A DNA stretch of 64,000 bases from Nakaseomyces glabratus (lineage: Eukaryota > Ascomycota > Saccharomycetes > Saccharomycetales > Saccharomycetaceae). Position numbers and translations under genes: made by a program. A model generated the notes under the pieces. That model was given only the letters and a program-made list of their open reading frames with translations, was not told the origin of the DNA and ran no database searches. The DNA lies in assembly GCF_010111755.1 (NCBI RefSeq), contig NC_088956.1, positions 1-64,000 on the forward strand, in the 5' to 3' direction. Positions 53,705 to 62,622 of this stretch are shown here, piece after piece. How positions within the stretch are numbered: the first letter of the stretch is position 1; every line of letters begins with the position of its first letter.

Positions 53705-54189
53705 GTAGCAGAATAAGGATCAAAGTATTTAAGAAAATCCAGAAACTCTTGAAGAGATGTTTTTTCAACTCTTAATGTGTTTTATGGAGACTCAACATTC
53801 CACAGAAAACTAGTTTATATTCGTTGAACACAAAACCCTAATACCTTTTATTGCAATATTCCCGTAAACATATTTTAAGCAAGCTATGATGATGTGATGG
53901 ATAATTGGTGGTTTTGTTATTAATCACTAGATATCTTGAATAGTTTTCATATTCAAGGAACATTTTTGAAAAAAGGTGTAGTGCATTGATCACATATCAT
54001 TTTATTATCATTTAGAGTGCATACATCTCCTTAATCTTGTATTTAAAGCCTAAATAAATTTGGAATAGTTAGTTTAAAATATTATTCTACTCATTTTTTT
54101 TTGTTCTATAAAAAAATTATAATAATAGATAGTGAAAGAACATAGTGTCTAGAAGTGCTCAATAGAACTCGTAAATTACTGAAACAGTC
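53705..54189. other. Convergent 3' intergenic region MIR1 / TRP3
   Basis: 485 bases between two converging stop codons, AT-rich with a long A/T tract at about 54095-54130. It is expected to hold both polyadenylation regions. Nothing else was seen. Confidence 0.6.
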
Positions 54190-55644
54190 TCATTGGCAAA
54201 GAGCTTTGATGAATGATTCTGGTTCAGAAGTTCTCATCAACGCTTCGCCCACCAAGAATCCACGAACGCCTTCCTCCTTATACTTATCAGCATCAGAAGG
54301 ACTGGTGATACCAGACAACGCAATTAGCATTGTTTCAGCGGGTACACTATTAATCAGTGAGCTTGTGGTATTTAAATCGACATTAAAAGAGTGTAAGTCT
54401 CTATTGTTTACACCAATAACTTTTGCATCCAAGCTCAATGCTTTTTCTAATTCCTTCTCGCAATTAACTTCCACTAACGGTTCCATACCCAATGTTTTTG
54501 AGTAATTGTATAGTCTTTTCAATTCTTCCTCACCTAGCATTTTCACGATTAAAAGAACAGTATCGGCGCCGGCTAATCTAGCCTCTAGTATTTGGTACTC
54601 TGAAAATATGAACTCTTTTCTCAGTAGGCATGGTCTGTCTTCAGGGTGGGTTTTAAATTCAATGTCAAGAGCTCTACGAATGTTAATTAGATCTTGTAGA
54701 GAGCCTTTAAACCAGTGTGGTTCTGTAAGGACTGAGATCGCAGAAGCACCTGCTCTAGCGTATCTTAATCCTTGTTCAGTTGCAAGGGCATCTATGCATA
54801 TATCACCCTTTGAAGGAGATGCACGCTTTATTTCGGATAGCACCACAGCTCTTTGTTTAGCGGACTTTATCTTGGAATAAAAATCAATTTGGCTTGGTGC
54901 TAGACCCAATTTGTAGTTGAACTCCATGTCTCTCATAGTGAACCCTGGAACTTTGCTTTGAGAAGCTATGTCAGATTTACGTTTGGCATATATCTTATCC
55001 AAGATACTCTCTTGGTTATTGCCAGTTGAGGTGTTTTTTTCGTTGGCTTCGTATTCATCCCAAGTACCACCTGTAACTTTTAGAATATTTTGAATCATCA
55101 AATGACCTTCTTCGGTTAGGATAGACTCTGGATGGAACTGTACACCTTCTATAGTATACTTCTTATGTCTTACACCCATGATAATACCCTGTTCAGTTCT
55201 TGCTGTGACTTCTAAGACATCTGGCAACGATTCAGGAGTACCAGCCAATGAATGGTATCTGGTTACTGCCACACCTTGAGGAACATTTTTGAAGAAGCCT
55301 TTATTATCGTGGAATATTGGGGATGTCTTACCATGGACAATTTCACCAGCATAGGCGACCTCACCGCCAAAAACTTCAAACATACATTGCTGGCCCATAC
55401 AGACACCAAAGATAGGTAGTTTACCAGCAAATTGTCTAATAGCATCTCGAGAGATACCAGAATCAGTAGATGGATGACCGGGTCCAGGAGAAATAACTAG
55501 AACATCTGGTTTTAACGCCACAACCTCATCGACAGTAACTTTATCATTACGGAAAACTTGGACATCTGCACCTTCCTGGCACAGATACTCGTAGATATTC
55601 CAAGTGAAGGAGTCATAATTATCGATCAATACAACTCTTTTCAT
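54190..55644 (-). CDS. TRP3: Anthranilate synthase component II / indole-3-glycerol-phosphate synthase Trp3
   Basis: A bifunctional tryptophan-biosynthesis enzyme. The N-terminal glutamine amidotransferase supplies ammonia to Trp2 for anthranilate, and the C-terminal domain makes indole-3-glycerol phosphate. I place the start at the ATG of [15 protein letters not shown] (55644), giving 484 residues, the same length as S. cerevisiae Trp3; the frame is open 18 codons further but with no upstream ATG needed. GATase catalytic residues are visible: Cys82 in [10 protein letters not shown] and His171/Glu173 in VQFHPESI. The IGPS domain from about 235 contains [10 protein letters not shown] (271-280, catalytic Lys), [30 protein letters not shown] and VGEALM. 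It is convergent with MIR1 and divergent from CDC11. A perfect Gcn4 site upstream predicts general amino acid control. Confidence 0.97.
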   Translation of the reverse strand: MKRVVLIDNYDSFTWNIYEYLCQEGADVQVFRNDKVTVDEVVALKPDVLVISPGPGHPSTDSGISRDAIRQFAGKLPIFGVCMGQQCMFEVFGGEVAYAGEIVHGKTSPIFHDNKGFFKNVPQGVAVTRYHSLAGTPESLPDVLEVTARTEQGIIMGVRHKKYTIEGVQFHPESILTEEGHLMIQNILKVTGGTWDEYEANEKNTSTGNNQESILDKIYAKRKSDIASQSKVPGFTMRDMEFNYKLGLAPSQIDFYSKIKSAKQRAVVLSEIKRASPSKGDICIDALATEQGLRYARAGASAISVLTEPHWFKGSLQDLINIRRALDIEFKTHPEDRPCLLRKEFIFSEYQILEARLAGADTVLLIVKMLGEEELKRLYNYSKTLGMEPLVEVNCEKELEKALSLDAKVIGVNNRDLHSFNVDLNTTSSLINSVPAETMLIALSGITSPSDADKYKEEGVRGFLVGEALMRTSEPESFIKALCQ

Positions 55645-55818
55645 CTCTAGGTAATTTTTTAAACGTATAGTTTTTTTTTTGGTTTTGCCGTCAATCACCC
55701 AATGTTTGCTGTATTACGGCTAATATAACAATTAACTTAAAAGAGACTGACTACTCCTGAAATGCTATACTTACTTGAAATCTGGTAGTTTCAATATTTG
55801 ATTGCCACAGATCAAGCC

Positions 55819-55826
55819 ATTATATA
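55819..55826 (-). promoter_or_regulatory. TATA box of TRP3
   Basis: On the minus strand TATATAAT lies about 175 bases upstream of the TRP3 ATG and downstream of the Gcn4 site, a typical yeast arrangement. Confidence 0.6.
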
Positions 55827-55859
55827 ATACTTAAAAAAAAATAGGCTGGCCCTATTGAT

Positions 55860-55866
55860 TGACTCA
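55860..55866. promoter_or_regulatory. Gcn4 binding site upstream of TRP3
   Basis: TGACTCA, a perfect Gcn4/AP-1 heptamer, sits 216 bases upstream of the TRP3 start. Tryptophan genes of budding yeasts are induced by Gcn4 under amino acid starvation; binding here is inferred. Confidence 0.75.
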
Positions 55867-56905
55867 CACAGTTGATGACCAAACTGAAATTTTTCAGGTG
55901 AAAACTTGGATAGCTTCTATGAAACAGTCGCACAAATCCCATCTCATACATGTTGAAAAAAAATATTCAGAAAATCTGTTCATCAAGCTCATCGCATTGA
56001 ACTGAAGCTCACAAATTTGATAGTACCTAATATGACCTTATTATTGTCACTAATTCTAAGGTACACTGTAGATGTTACATTTTGCGCATCTGGCGTTCTG
56101 TAAACTGCTTACCGGTATCGAGAACCTTGGTCAATTTCACTTGTGCGAGAAAATACATTTTTGTAACTTTGTTGTTCATATAGGTTTGTCTGCATGTATA
56201 AAATGCATTCATTTTTTTACTCATCATATTGAGCTTAAGAGTCGAAATAATTTAGAACAAGGGTTATGTAAATTTTGCCCTCCTTGATATATTGTAAAAT
56301 CGAATATAGCAGCTAGAATTTTGTTTACTTATTCTGGGATTTAATTACAAATTAAAGAATGCAGAAGCAACGCTTAGCAATAATACGATTTTATAAATTT
56401 TTAGCAAGCAGGTTAGGTTTTAGAAGTAGGGAAGCTAGAGTATTACGCTTATAATAAGGTGGAATACATCTATCTATGTATTAAAATAGCACAATGATTA
56501 TCCAACTTAATATGGAAATTTTATAAATAGAGATTATGGCTTATACACAAATATTGTCGTACAATCTGATTCCCTCGTCCCAAAGATTTTGTTGCTGATC
56601 TGTTCGATATTTTGTGAAGACCAAAAGCCTAGGCTAGTGGACTATCAGTTAGGCAAGCAAGAGTAGCAAACATAGTTAAGTCTCACAGAGGGCAGACAAA
56701 TTACAAACCGTGAGCTCTAACTAGTTGGTACTTCACATATATACATATCTTTCTCGCTGATTGTTAGGCTTTCTGATCCTTCATCAATATTGCGAACGCA
56801 AAGAAAAAGGACGTGTTGTTTTTTGTAAGATCAATTTACAAATCAGCTCTTCTATAATAGGTTAATTGAGGAGAAGTGGTATAACCAACATCATAAGGTA
56901 AGAAT

Positions 56906-58120
56906 ATGTCTGGTATTATTGATGCTTCATCTACCCTTAGGAAGCGTAAGCATTTAAAAAGAGGTATTAGCTTCACGTTGATGATAGTAGGCCAATCAGG
57001 ATGTGGTAGATCAACTTTTATCAACACATTGTGTGGTCAACAAGTCGTTGACGTTTCAACAACAGTTATGTTGCCAACTGATACTTCTACAGAAATTGAA
57101 CTGCAATTAAGAGAGGAGACTGTAGAACTAGAAGATGATGAAGGTGTGAAAATTCAGCTTAATATCGTTGATACACCCGGTTTTGGTGATTCCTTAGACA
57201 ATAGGAAGTCATTTGATATTATTTCTGATTATATTCGTCACCAATACGATGAAATATTGTTGGAAGAGAGTAGAGTTCGTAGAAATCCGAGATTCAAAGA
57301 TGGTAGAGCACATTGTTGTCTGTATATGATTGTGCCTACTGGCCATGGTTTAAAAGAGATGGATATTGAGTTTATGAGACAATTAGGTACATTGGTTAAT
57401 ATTATCCCTGTGATTAGTAAAGCCGATTCTTTGACCCAAGAAGAGCTAAAATTGAATAAAAAATTAATAATGGAGGATATTGATCGTCATAATCTACCAA
57501 TTTATAACTTCCCATTTGATGAGGAAGATATAAGCGAGGAAGATTATGAAACAAACACGTATCTGCGCTCGTTACTTCCTTTCTCTGTTATCGGTTCTAA
57601 TGAGGTTTTCGATGTCGGTAACTCTACAATGATTAGAGGTAGAAAATATCCATGGGGTATGCTAGACGTGGAAGACACCAGCATTTCTGACTTTGTTGTA
57701 CTAAGAAATGCTTTGTTAATCTCACATTTACATGACTTAAAGGACTATACACATGAAGTGTTATACGAAAGATACAGAACAGAAGCACTATCAGGGGAAA
57801 CTAGTTTCAATTTTAGAAATGATATTCCACCGCAATCACTTCCAAGAGGTGATGTATCACATTTACCTCATGGATCGCAATCGCCTATGCCACCTTCTTC
57901 GCAAAGTATCACTGGACAAGATGCATCCTCCAGCGACACATACACTGCACGTGAAGAACAAATACGACTAGAGGAAGAAAGACTAAAGGCATTTGAAGAA
58001 AGAGTTCAACAAGAACTAATATTAAAGAGAAAGGAATTGCTTCAAAGAGAGCAAGAACTTAGAGAAATTGAGGAGCGTCTAGAAAGGGAAGCAAAACAAA
58101 AGCAAGAACAGGCATACTAA
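56906..58120 (+). CDS. CDC11: Septin Cdc11
   Basis: A septin that caps the ends of septin rods and builds the bud-neck ring for cytokinesis. The 404 residues follow S. cerevisiae Cdc11 (415 aa) almost throughout, beginning MSGIIDASS and the basic patch RKRKHLKR (12-19), which binds membrane lipid. The G1 motif is GQSGCGRST (29-37), with Arg where GTP-hydrolysing septins have Lys; Cdc11 of S. cerevisiae has the same change. G3 is DTPGFGD (89-95) and G4 is SKAD (171-174). The septin unique element is recognisable around GRKYPWGMLDVED. A variable Ser/Pro linker leads to a C-terminal coiled coil rich in Glu/Arg/Lys (about 350-404). It is convergent with HOC1, as in S. cerevisiae. Confidence 0.97.
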   Translation: MSGIIDASSTLRKRKHLKRGISFTLMIVGQSGCGRSTFINTLCGQQVVDVSTTVMLPTDTSTEIELQLREETVELEDDEGVKIQLNIVDTPGFGDSLDNRKSFDIISDYIRHQYDEILLEESRVRRNPRFKDGRAHCCLYMIVPTGHGLKEMDIEFMRQLGTLVNIIPVISKADSLTQEELKLNKKLIMEDIDRHNLPIYNFPFDEEDISEEDYETNTYLRSLLPFSVIGSNEVFDVGNSTMIRGRKYPWGMLDVEDTSISDFVVLRNALLISHLHDLKDYTHEVLYERYRTEALSGETSFNFRNDIPPQSLPRGDVSHLPHGSQSPMPPSSQSITGQDASSSDTYTAREEQIRLEEERLKAFEERVQQELILKRKELLQREQELREIEERLEREAKQKQEQAY

Positions 58121-58422
58121 ATAGGTGTAAATTTATTCAGAACTCCTTGATGCTTTTCAATGGAGTATTATTACTATTATAAATTATAATTACTTGAATA
58201 AATATAAGTGATGTTTACTTGTTGAGATAGGATTTGACTATTTCATTATTATTTTTAAATTTGTGTTATTTTATTTATTTTCCTAACCATATGAAACCAA
58301 AACATAAAATTGAATGTCAAGTAATAAACCACACAAAGACAATATAAAAAAGACCAAAATAATTATGTAAACTTCAAGGATAATCAGTGAAATATTAACG
58401 CTATTTACCTATATAGTGTAAT
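58121..58422. other. Convergent 3' intergenic region CDC11 / HOC1
   Basis: 302 bases of AT-rich sequence between two converging genes; only 3' ends are expected and nothing else was seen. Confidence 0.6.
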
Positions 58423-59607
58423 TTATGATGCTACTTTTGGTGCTGCTTTCCAGAACTTTTCTCCTTTGTGAGAGATAAAAAATTGAGCTCTTAGAGGGTC
58501 TTCTTTGTCAAAGTTTTCCGGAACATTGAATGAAAACTCAGGAAAAACTAAAATATCACTAACCAATTTAGGACTAGTAATCTTCGTAAAGTCCCTCCAA
58601 GTGACTTTCCTATCTAAACCACTCTTAATGAAATCATTTAAATATGTCATTATTGCATCGGTAAACAGAGCAGAACCGGTGAATTTCATTACACTCAAAT
58701 CATTTCTGACATTAACTGTGCTTAAATCATCTTTGTTGTTTAAAACATGCTCCACTATTTGTGCGACAACCTCTCTCAGTACTGGGTGACCAGGTTTAGC
58801 TTGTATAACCCATGTACCGAATTGTAATCTCCTCACATAATGACTTCTCCAATCGACTGCTTGCGCATCATGTTCAATTCCGACAGTTAAACCAATATCA
58901 CTTGGTTCAACAGTTTCCGGAATCCAGTTTGGAATCGGCTGTAATGGGCTAGTATCAATATCAGCATAAGTACCTCCTCTTGCTAACAAAACCAGATACT
59001 TGAAGAAATCGATTCTTAAGATATTATCAGGCAATAGTTTATATGCTTCGACTACCTCCGGCACAATTGAATAATAGTGATGAACCAGAGCATTCATCAT
59101 TTCTGGGGTTAAAATTTCGTGGACAAATCCAGGATTTTTTTCTTGCCAAGTAGCTTTGACGTGCAGGACTTCTTCAGGTGTTTGTGATCCAGACCAGGTT
59201 TGCCAGAGGAACGCCGGAAATCTGCTCTTACCATCGTATTCAAAATTATATGCCAATTTCTCACGCAATGTTGCATCGGTCGAAATTTGTTTCATGTTTC
59301 TCAATTTTCTCTCAAGGACTTTCCTTTGTCTCTCAAACTGTTTGCTTTGTTCTTCTTGTTTTAGTTTTATATCCTCTGCTAGTTTTGCAAACTTAGCCAT
59401 TACATCAGCATCGGCCTTCTGATTAGAGTTTGCAACATTTATACTTTGAGTTATCTCTTTTGGTAAGTTTTGCAATATCTTTTGAATATCAGATGCTCTC
59501 GCATTGGATGATAGTTTTAAAAGCAATGCAATACCGGCTAAACCAGCTATGAGAAAGAAGAAAATTCTCAAAATCTTAAAATTAGACCTCTTACGTGCCA
59601 TTGTCAT
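58423..59607 (-). CDS. HOC1: Alpha-1,6-mannosyltransferase Hoc1 (Golgi M-Pol II)
   Basis: A Golgi type II membrane glycosyltransferase and subunit of the M-Pol II complex that extends N-linked outer-chain mannan. 394 residues, against 396 in S. cerevisiae Hoc1. A short basic cytosolic tail, a single membrane anchor (about 11-31) and a Lys/Gln/Glu-rich coiled-coil stem (about 68-108) precede the catalytic domain. This domain carries the family (Gly_transf_sug, Och1-like) features FPAFLWQTWSG, NILRIDFFKYLVLLARGG and the DXD motif in TYADIDTSP (DID at 216-218), which binds Mn/GDP-mannose. Two ATGs are in frame (codons 1 and 3); the S. cerevisiae protein corresponds to the second. It may influence mannan on the wall where the adhesins sit. 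Confidence 0.95.
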   Translation of the reverse strand: MTMARKRSNFKILRIFFFLIAGLAGIALLLKLSSNARASDIQKILQNLPKEITQSINVANSNQKADADVMAKFAKLAEDIKLKQEEQSKQFERQRKVLERKLRNMKQISTDATLREKLAYNFEYDGKSRFPAFLWQTWSGSQTPEEVLHVKATWQEKNPGFVHEILTPEMMNALVHHYYSIVPEVVEAYKLLPDNILRIDFFKYLVLLARGGTYADIDTSPLQPIPNWIPETVEPSDIGLTVGIEHDAQAVDWRSHYVRRLQFGTWVIQAKPGHPVLREVVAQIVEHVLNNKDDLSTVNVRNDLSVMKFTGSALFTDAIMTYLNDFIKSGLDRKVTWRDFTKITSPKLVSDILVFPEFSFNVPENFDKEDPLRAQFFISHKGEKFWKAAPKVAS

Positions 59608-59995
59608 ATATCTGCAATGAGCAACAATTCTATGTGCTTCAAATGCAGGAATTAACCTATTCGAAATATGAACTTAAATTGAAAGTCAAGTTTAGAATAT
59701 GATCCCTATAACCGATGTAGATGTCTAGCACAGTGTCAAAAAGATCACATCACTGAGCTAATATTAGAATTATACTTTGTTATTGTTCTCAAAGTAGAGT
59801 GTATACAAATTTTTGATCAAGTTGTTTTATCACTATACACTAATGGCCCTATATATAACTATTGATTGCGATGAGTAGAAATATTCATATATCGTATTAA
59901 TAAGAGAAACAAACGGTGACTATCATCAAAACATACAGTATTGATTCGTGCAAATACAAGGATTATTGACTATTCATTTTAGTTAAATCCATGAA
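59608..59995. other. Intergenic region MOG1 3' end / HOC1 promoter
   Basis: 388 bases between two minus-strand genes, containing the HOC1 promoter. No strong TATA or known motif was assigned, and there is no ORF. Confidence 0.6.
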
Positions 59996-60565
59996 TCAGG
60001 CGAACAATGACTTGTCTAAAACTTTGAATTCCTTTACAATATTCTTTAGGACATCGTAACTTGCTGTAAGTCTCTTGACCTCTTCGGTTTTGCTTAAGAG
60101 CTCTACCTCTTCAGCTTTTAAAGGTACATTTATTGATATTAACGCATCTGTTTCAACATCCTTCATTCGTTTTAATGCAAGACAGATTGCCAACGTTTCT
60201 CTCATATCCTGTTTACCCCATTTGTGCACAGATTCAGTTAATATGCAAGTAATGGTACCATCTGGCTGAGTTTCTTTCTTTACAGTATCCCAGGCATCTC
60301 CACCATTCAATGATGTCACATCTTCAATATGCACATTCAAGGCTTCATCATCAGAAGGAGCCTCCACCATTTGTAATAAGTCAATAATTATACTTTCGTT
60401 TTCTGCTAGGCCATCCTCTGCATGAGCACATTCCTGTGGAGTGCGACTATTAACAAATACCTCCTGAGTATCCGGCACTTCCCTTAGCATTGATACATCC
60501 ATGAACCCTAAAGGCAAAACGGTAGTAATTGCACCACCATAAAGTTGGGTTGTACAGGTAGACAT
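59996..60565 (-). CDS. MOG1: Ran (Gsp1)-interacting nuclear transport factor Mog1
   Basis: A small conserved nuclear protein that binds the GTPase Ran/Gsp1 and supports nuclear protein import. The 189 residues align with S. cerevisiae Mog1 from LYGGAITTVLPLGFMDVS onward, including LREVPDTQEVFVNSRT, NESIIIDLL, the central HKWGKQDMRETL, SINVPL and the C-terminal VLDKSLFA. The protein is a single globular alpha/beta domain with no signal or membrane segment. It starts at an ATG directly preceding the conserved block. It is divergent from the RNase H2 subunit gene with a 327-bp shared promoter, and tandem with HOC1, as in S. cerevisiae. Confidence 0.95.
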   Translation of the reverse strand: MSTCTTQLYGGAITTVLPLGFMDVSMLREVPDTQEVFVNSRTPQECAHAEDGLAENESIIIDLLQMVEAPSDDEALNVHIEDVTSLNGGDAWDTVKKETQPDGTITCILTESVHKWGKQDMRETLAICLALKRMKDVETDALISINVPLKAEEVELLSKTEEVKRLTASYDVLKNIVKEFKVLDKSLFA

Positions 60566-60892
60566 TTCTGTAATTTTGCTTTAGAATTATAAGTGAAATC
60601 TATAATCGATGCCTTATTGGTTAGTTTCTGCCTATTGTAAATCAACAATTGGAGTTTCTTCTATGACAGGCCAAGTAACTCATCGCTCTTCATTATGTAA
60701 ATTCGGCGATACCACTCTGATCACACACCACGCGATTTCATTGGGAAAATGATGCGAGCGCGATGAGGATGGCATCTCAATATATAGTACACACACGTAA
60801 TTCTTATAAATATTGGCCATACACTAGTTGAAACTTATTCTTATATACTTGGAAAAGTACAATAGAAAAATAGAACTGTAGTTTATTTAGAA
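60566..60892. promoter_or_regulatory. Divergent promoter MOG1 / RNH203 with PAC-like element
   Basis: 327 bases between two divergent ATGs. GCGATGAG at 60760-60767 matches the core of the PAC element (GCGATGAG), found upstream of Pol I/III subunit and ribosome-biogenesis genes, with GAAAAT nearby at about 60745 recalling RRPE. The G+C-rich patch (about 60725-60770) stands out. Which gene it serves is unknown. Confidence 0.4.
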
Positions 60893-61174
60893 ATGAGCTC
60901 TGTTTACTTGGTTCCAGCCAAGATTGAACTTGTGGGAAACGCTGGTGTTCCGGAAGAGATCAAATTTGAAGAAGTGGCTCAACTTCGAGGTAAGGAGCTG
61001 CATGGTGAGGACTTAATTCAACATCTAGATGGCTATCATGGCCAATTAGTCAAAGATGGTAAAATCGAAGAATTATCTAGTGTAGTTGATTTTGAAAGGG
61101 AAGAAGAGATATTCAAGCAGGAACTTAACGCGTTTAAAGAAACAGCAGACATACTTAGTGCACTACACAACTAA
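60893..61174 (+). CDS. RNH203: Ribonuclease H2 subunit C (Rnh203)
   Basis: A non-catalytic subunit of the RNase H2 complex, which removes ribonucleotides from DNA and RNA in hybrids. The 93-residue ORF is short but resembles S. cerevisiae Rnh203 (110 aa) in order: an N-terminal strand region, the family motif IKFEEVAQLRGKELHG (yeast KFED..FRGKEL), a loop, a GKIEELSSVVDFERE segment (yeast GKIVSVNNYERE) and a C-terminal helix ending ADILSALHN. ATG context is A-rich and the neighbours are real genes on both sides. In S. cerevisiae the gene is on chromosome XII (YLR154C), so its position here reflects rearranged synteny. The match is from memory and short, hence moderate confidence. Confidence 0.75.
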   Translation: MSSVYLVPAKIELVGNAGVPEEIKFEEVAQLRGKELHGEDLIQHLDGYHGQLVKDGKIEELSSVVDFEREEEIFKQELNAFKETADILSALHN

Positions 61175-61466
61175 AGCAAAAAACTGACTACAATGTTACA
61201 AGTAGATACCATAGAAAACAAACAATGTTTAACTGCAAAAAAGAGTGTAAGGTCTAAGCCTAAATCATATGGTCAAGGTTGCACAATGACTAAAAATCTC
61301 ACTGCGATCACCAAATTCACATGCATACAGGTTTGTTTGAATCCACCTAGTATATCTAACATCTCTGAATTCTAGATGAAGTATAATGAATTCTGAAAGA
61401 TATCCCAATTGATGTCAACTACAACAGACTATCACAGTTTGCTGGTTTCACGAAGCATTGAACCTG

Positions 61467-61492
61467 CACACGGCTCTGCGGGTTGCCGTGTG
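61467..61492. repeat. 8-bp inverted repeat next to UASINO
   Basis: CACACGGC (61467-61474) and GCCGTGTG (61485-61492) are exact complements around a 10-bp spacer, ending one base before the UASINO. The arms contain CGG and CCG triplets 12 bp apart, reminiscent of binuclear Zn-cluster sites. Function is unknown. Confidence 0.55.
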
Positions 61493-61493
61493 G

Positions 61494-61503
61494 CATGTGA
61501 AAT
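61494..61503 (+). promoter_or_regulatory. UASINO / ICRE element (Ino2-Ino4 site)
   Basis: CATGTGAAAT matches the inositol/choline-responsive element consensus exactly, 162 bases from the OPI3 ATG. In S. cerevisiae this element drives phospholipid genes including OPI3 under Ino2-Ino4 control, repressed by inositol through Opi1. Confidence 0.8.
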
Positions 61504-61553
61504 ATTTCAATGCCAAAGGGGACTTGGTTGACTCGGGAATAAGTAATCTAAAG

Positions 61554-61562
61554 TATATATAA
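61554..61562 (+). promoter_or_regulatory. TATA box of OPI3
   Basis: TATATATAA lies 103 bases upstream of the OPI3 ATG and 50 bases after the UASINO, a standard spacing. Confidence 0.65.
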
Positions 61563-61596
61563 GTGAAGCACCAACCTATTTACTAAATTGTGGTAT

Positions 61597-61686
61597 ATGT
61601 CAAAACGGCCTACCATTAATATTACTGACTCAATTGATAGTGATTTAATACTAGGCAAGGTAAGATGTTTGGTGCTGACTTTGTAG
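61597..61686 (+). other. Possible upstream ORF overlapping the OPI3 start
   Basis: An ATG 35 bases after the TATA box opens a 29-codon frame in another phase that ends at TAG (61684-61686), overlapping the first codons of OPI3. It would lower OPI3 translation only if the transcript starts upstream of 61597, which the sequence cannot tell. Confidence 0.3.
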
Positions 61687-62318
61687 AGGATAAAGTTATC
61701 CAGTTTGAGAATTTCGTTGAAGGGCTAATGTACTCTGTGGATTACGATGCTCCATACTTCTACTCTGCGTTACTTTTCATTATATTTAACCCATTGTTTT
61801 GGAATATAGTGGCAAGGCTGGAATACCACACACATTTCCTAACCAAGATTGCTGGTTCGCCAAAGAGAGGCTGTTATTTCCTTGCAGCCACCATATTTTC
61901 TCTAGGTATTGCTAGAGATTTGACATTTGAAAAGGCATTGAGACATCAAGAAGTCTCCCCATTGTTAGACACCCCAAAAATCACAAATATCGGGTACGCG
62001 TTTTTAATTGTGGGCCAAATACTAGTGATTTCCTCAATGTACCAGTTGGGTATCACGGGTACTTACTTGGGTGACTATTTCGGTATTTTAATGAATGACA
62101 GAGTAACAGCTTTTCCATTTAATGTTTCCAATAACCCAATGTACCAAGGTTCTACATTTTCTTTCATCGGTACTTCGCTAATTGCTGGTAAACCAGCAGG
62201 ATTGATTTTGGCATTCTTTGTACATGCCATGTACTACATGGCTCTAAAGTTTGAGGAACCATTTACAGCTGAAATCTATGCAAAGCGTGATGAGGAGAAA
62301 AAGTCTAAGAAACAATAA
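61665..62318 (+). CDS. OPI3: Phosphatidyl-N-methylethanolamine N-methyltransferase Opi3
   Basis: An ER-membrane methyltransferase that uses S-adenosylmethionine for the last two methylations from phosphatidylethanolamine to phosphatidylcholine. The 217 residues correspond to S. cerevisiae Opi3 (206 aa), with conserved blocks FNPLFWNIVARLEYH (about 41-55), KRGCYFLAATIFSLGI (67-82), GITGTYLGDYFGIL (129-142), FPFNVSNNPMYQGST (150-164) and the paired Glu of FEEPFTAEIYAKRDE (196-210), used for SAM binding in the PEMT family. About four hydrophobic segments are visible, and the Lys-rich tail KKSKKQ suits ER retention. The N-terminus is about nine residues longer than in yeast. UASINO and TATA elements lie upstream. 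Confidence 0.96.
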   Translation: MFGADFVEDKVIQFENFVEGLMYSVDYDAPYFYSALLFIIFNPLFWNIVARLEYHTHFLTKIAGSPKRGCYFLAATIFSLGIARDLTFEKALRHQEVSPLLDTPKITNIGYAFLIVGQILVISSMYQLGITGTYLGDYFGILMNDRVTAFPFNVSNNPMYQGSTFSFIGTSLIAGKPAGLILAFFVHAMYYMALKFEEPFTAEIYAKRDEEKKSKKQ

Positions 62319-62494
62319 TTAGTTTGACCTGTATAGCTATCTAACTACTATTCCATATACATCATTTCCCAATCCATACCAGAAAACTTTTTAGACACTG
62401 TTGGTAGTCGGTTCATCACTAACAATAACTTTTGTATTATAATGTTTATGTATTAATGTTGGTAACCATAAAATTGAACATGAGCTATTGGATT
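62319..62494. other. Short intergenic region OPI3 / tRNA
   Basis: AT-rich DNA between the OPI3 stop and the tRNA transcription unit, holding the OPI3 3' end. Nothing else was recognised. Confidence 0.6.
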
Positions 62495-62502
62495 AAAAAA
62501 AA
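62495..62502 (-). terminator. Candidate Pol III terminator of the tRNA
   Basis: A run of eight A on the + strand is eight T on the transcribed strand, 49 bases after the tRNA 3' end. It is the first T-run of four or more downstream, implying a fairly long 3' trailer. Confidence 0.55.
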
Positions 62503-62550
62503 TGTTAGCATCTTCAGGACTGAAGAGTGCCCACAATTGGATAAACAGAA

Positions 62551-62622
62551 TGCCTCCTGTGGGAATTGAACCCACGATCCCCGCATTACGAGTGCGATGC
62601 CTTACCACTTGGCCAAAGAGGC
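62551..62622 (-). tRNA. tRNA-Thr (anticodon CGU)
   Basis: A 72-nt cloverleaf without intron. The acceptor stem GCCTCTT pairs with AGGAGGC (one T-G wobble) and is followed by discriminator A. The D stem is GCC/GGC. The anticodon stem TCGCA/TGCGG encloses loop CTCGTAA, giving anticodon CGU, which reads ACG threonine codons. The T arm GTGGG/CCCAC encloses TTCAATT. Box A TGGCCAAGTGG and box B GGTTCAATTCC are the internal Pol III promoter. CCA is not encoded, as usual in eukaryotes. Confidence 0.95.

Larger units (their letters stand above)
55645..56905. other. Divergent promoter region TRP3 / CDC11
   Basis: 1.26 kb between two divergent start codons. The TRP3-proximal part holds a TATA element and a Gcn4 site. 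The CDC11-proximal part shows no motif I can assign with confidence. No ORF or RNA gene is supported. Confidence 0.65.
61175..61664. other. OPI3 promoter region
   Basis: 490 bases between the RNH203 stop and the OPI3 start, holding an inverted repeat, a UASINO element, a TATA box and a possible uORF, listed separately. The left part (61175-61440) shows nothing recognisable. Confidence 0.7.
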
